From: Prorocentrum cordatum
Lineage: Eukaryota; Sar; Dinophyceae; Prorocentrales; Prorocentraceae
Reading direction: 5' to 3'
Length of the DNA stretch: 27,500 nucleotides
Assembly (NCBI GenBank): GCA_963575745.1
Contig: CAUYUJ010016293.1
Coordinates: forward strand, 1 to 27,500
Below the pieces are notes generated by a model. The model did not search any database, was not told the DNA's origin, and saw only the letters and a program-made list of their open reading frames with translations. Positions 27,304 to 27,500 of this stretch are shown here, piece by piece. The translations under genes were made by a program, and so were the position numbers. Numbering within the stretch: position 1 is the first letter of the stretch; every line of letters begins with the position of its first letter.

Positions 27304-27500
27304 GAAAATGCTCCGAATTGGAGCAGCCCGATGTCTGGGGAGGGCGCCAGCTGCGCGGGCGGTGCGGCCGCGGCGGCCGCAGCAGGGCTCTCAAGAGGCC
27401 TCGTGGTCTGGCATGTGGAAGGGCACCGGCCACCAGCCGCACGCGGGCATAATGTCTTGCCTCTTTTTCGCTGTTCTCTGTCTATTTGGGCCACTTCGCC

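Overview
The window reads as intergenic, repeat-rich nuclear DNA of a large-genome eukaryotic protist, most likely a dinoflagellate. The arguments are: two degenerate LINE-type retrotransposon remnants whose domain order (APE-like endonuclease, coiled-coil linker, reverse transcriptase, CCHC/C2H2-type zinc fingers, extra C-terminal module) resembles elements I know from dinoflagellate genomes; GC-rich background; long TCC, GAT and GAC microsatellites; and many short inverted-repeat elements. The taxon is an inference. I saw no dinoflagellate spliced-leader sequence, rRNA or tRNA gene by eye, and no gene with a recognisable host function.

Layout. 1-1096: the 3' end of a first LINE (RNase H domain plus a Cys/His region), cut by the window edge. 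1150-3100: TCC and GC-rich tracts, a dispersed repeat (R1 copy A) and three foldback (inverted-repeat) elements. 3100-9900: mostly unannotatable DNA with repeat copies (R2, R3), a pyrimidine tract followed by a purine tract, a GAT microsatellite bracketed by direct repeats, and a CCCTA-rich degenerate array. 9900-16200: a GC-rich decamer array, R1 copy B in inverted orientation, an AT microsatellite, a TCC tract enclosed in a hairpin, poly-C duplications, an almost complete 143-bp palindrome, a 148-bp tandem duplication and further foldback elements.

16216-21208: the best-supported object, a nearly full-length but decayed LINE without RNase H. Its reading frame is broken by three in-frame stops and four frame changes, and all four changes go in the same direction. 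21580-27500: more TCC tracts, R4 and R6 repeat copies, a 1.1-kb GAT array, the second large R3 copy (CTTGGGG-rich), and two further foldback elements.

Overall, the two LINEs are the only protein-coding material I can defend. The rest is a mosaic of at least eight dispersed repeat families (named R1-R8 here, by internal comparison only) and nine or so foldback elements (FB1-FB9). Microsatellites are repeatedly bracketed by direct or inverted copies of unique sequence. Many long open frames across the repeats are by-products of stop-free low-complexity DNA.
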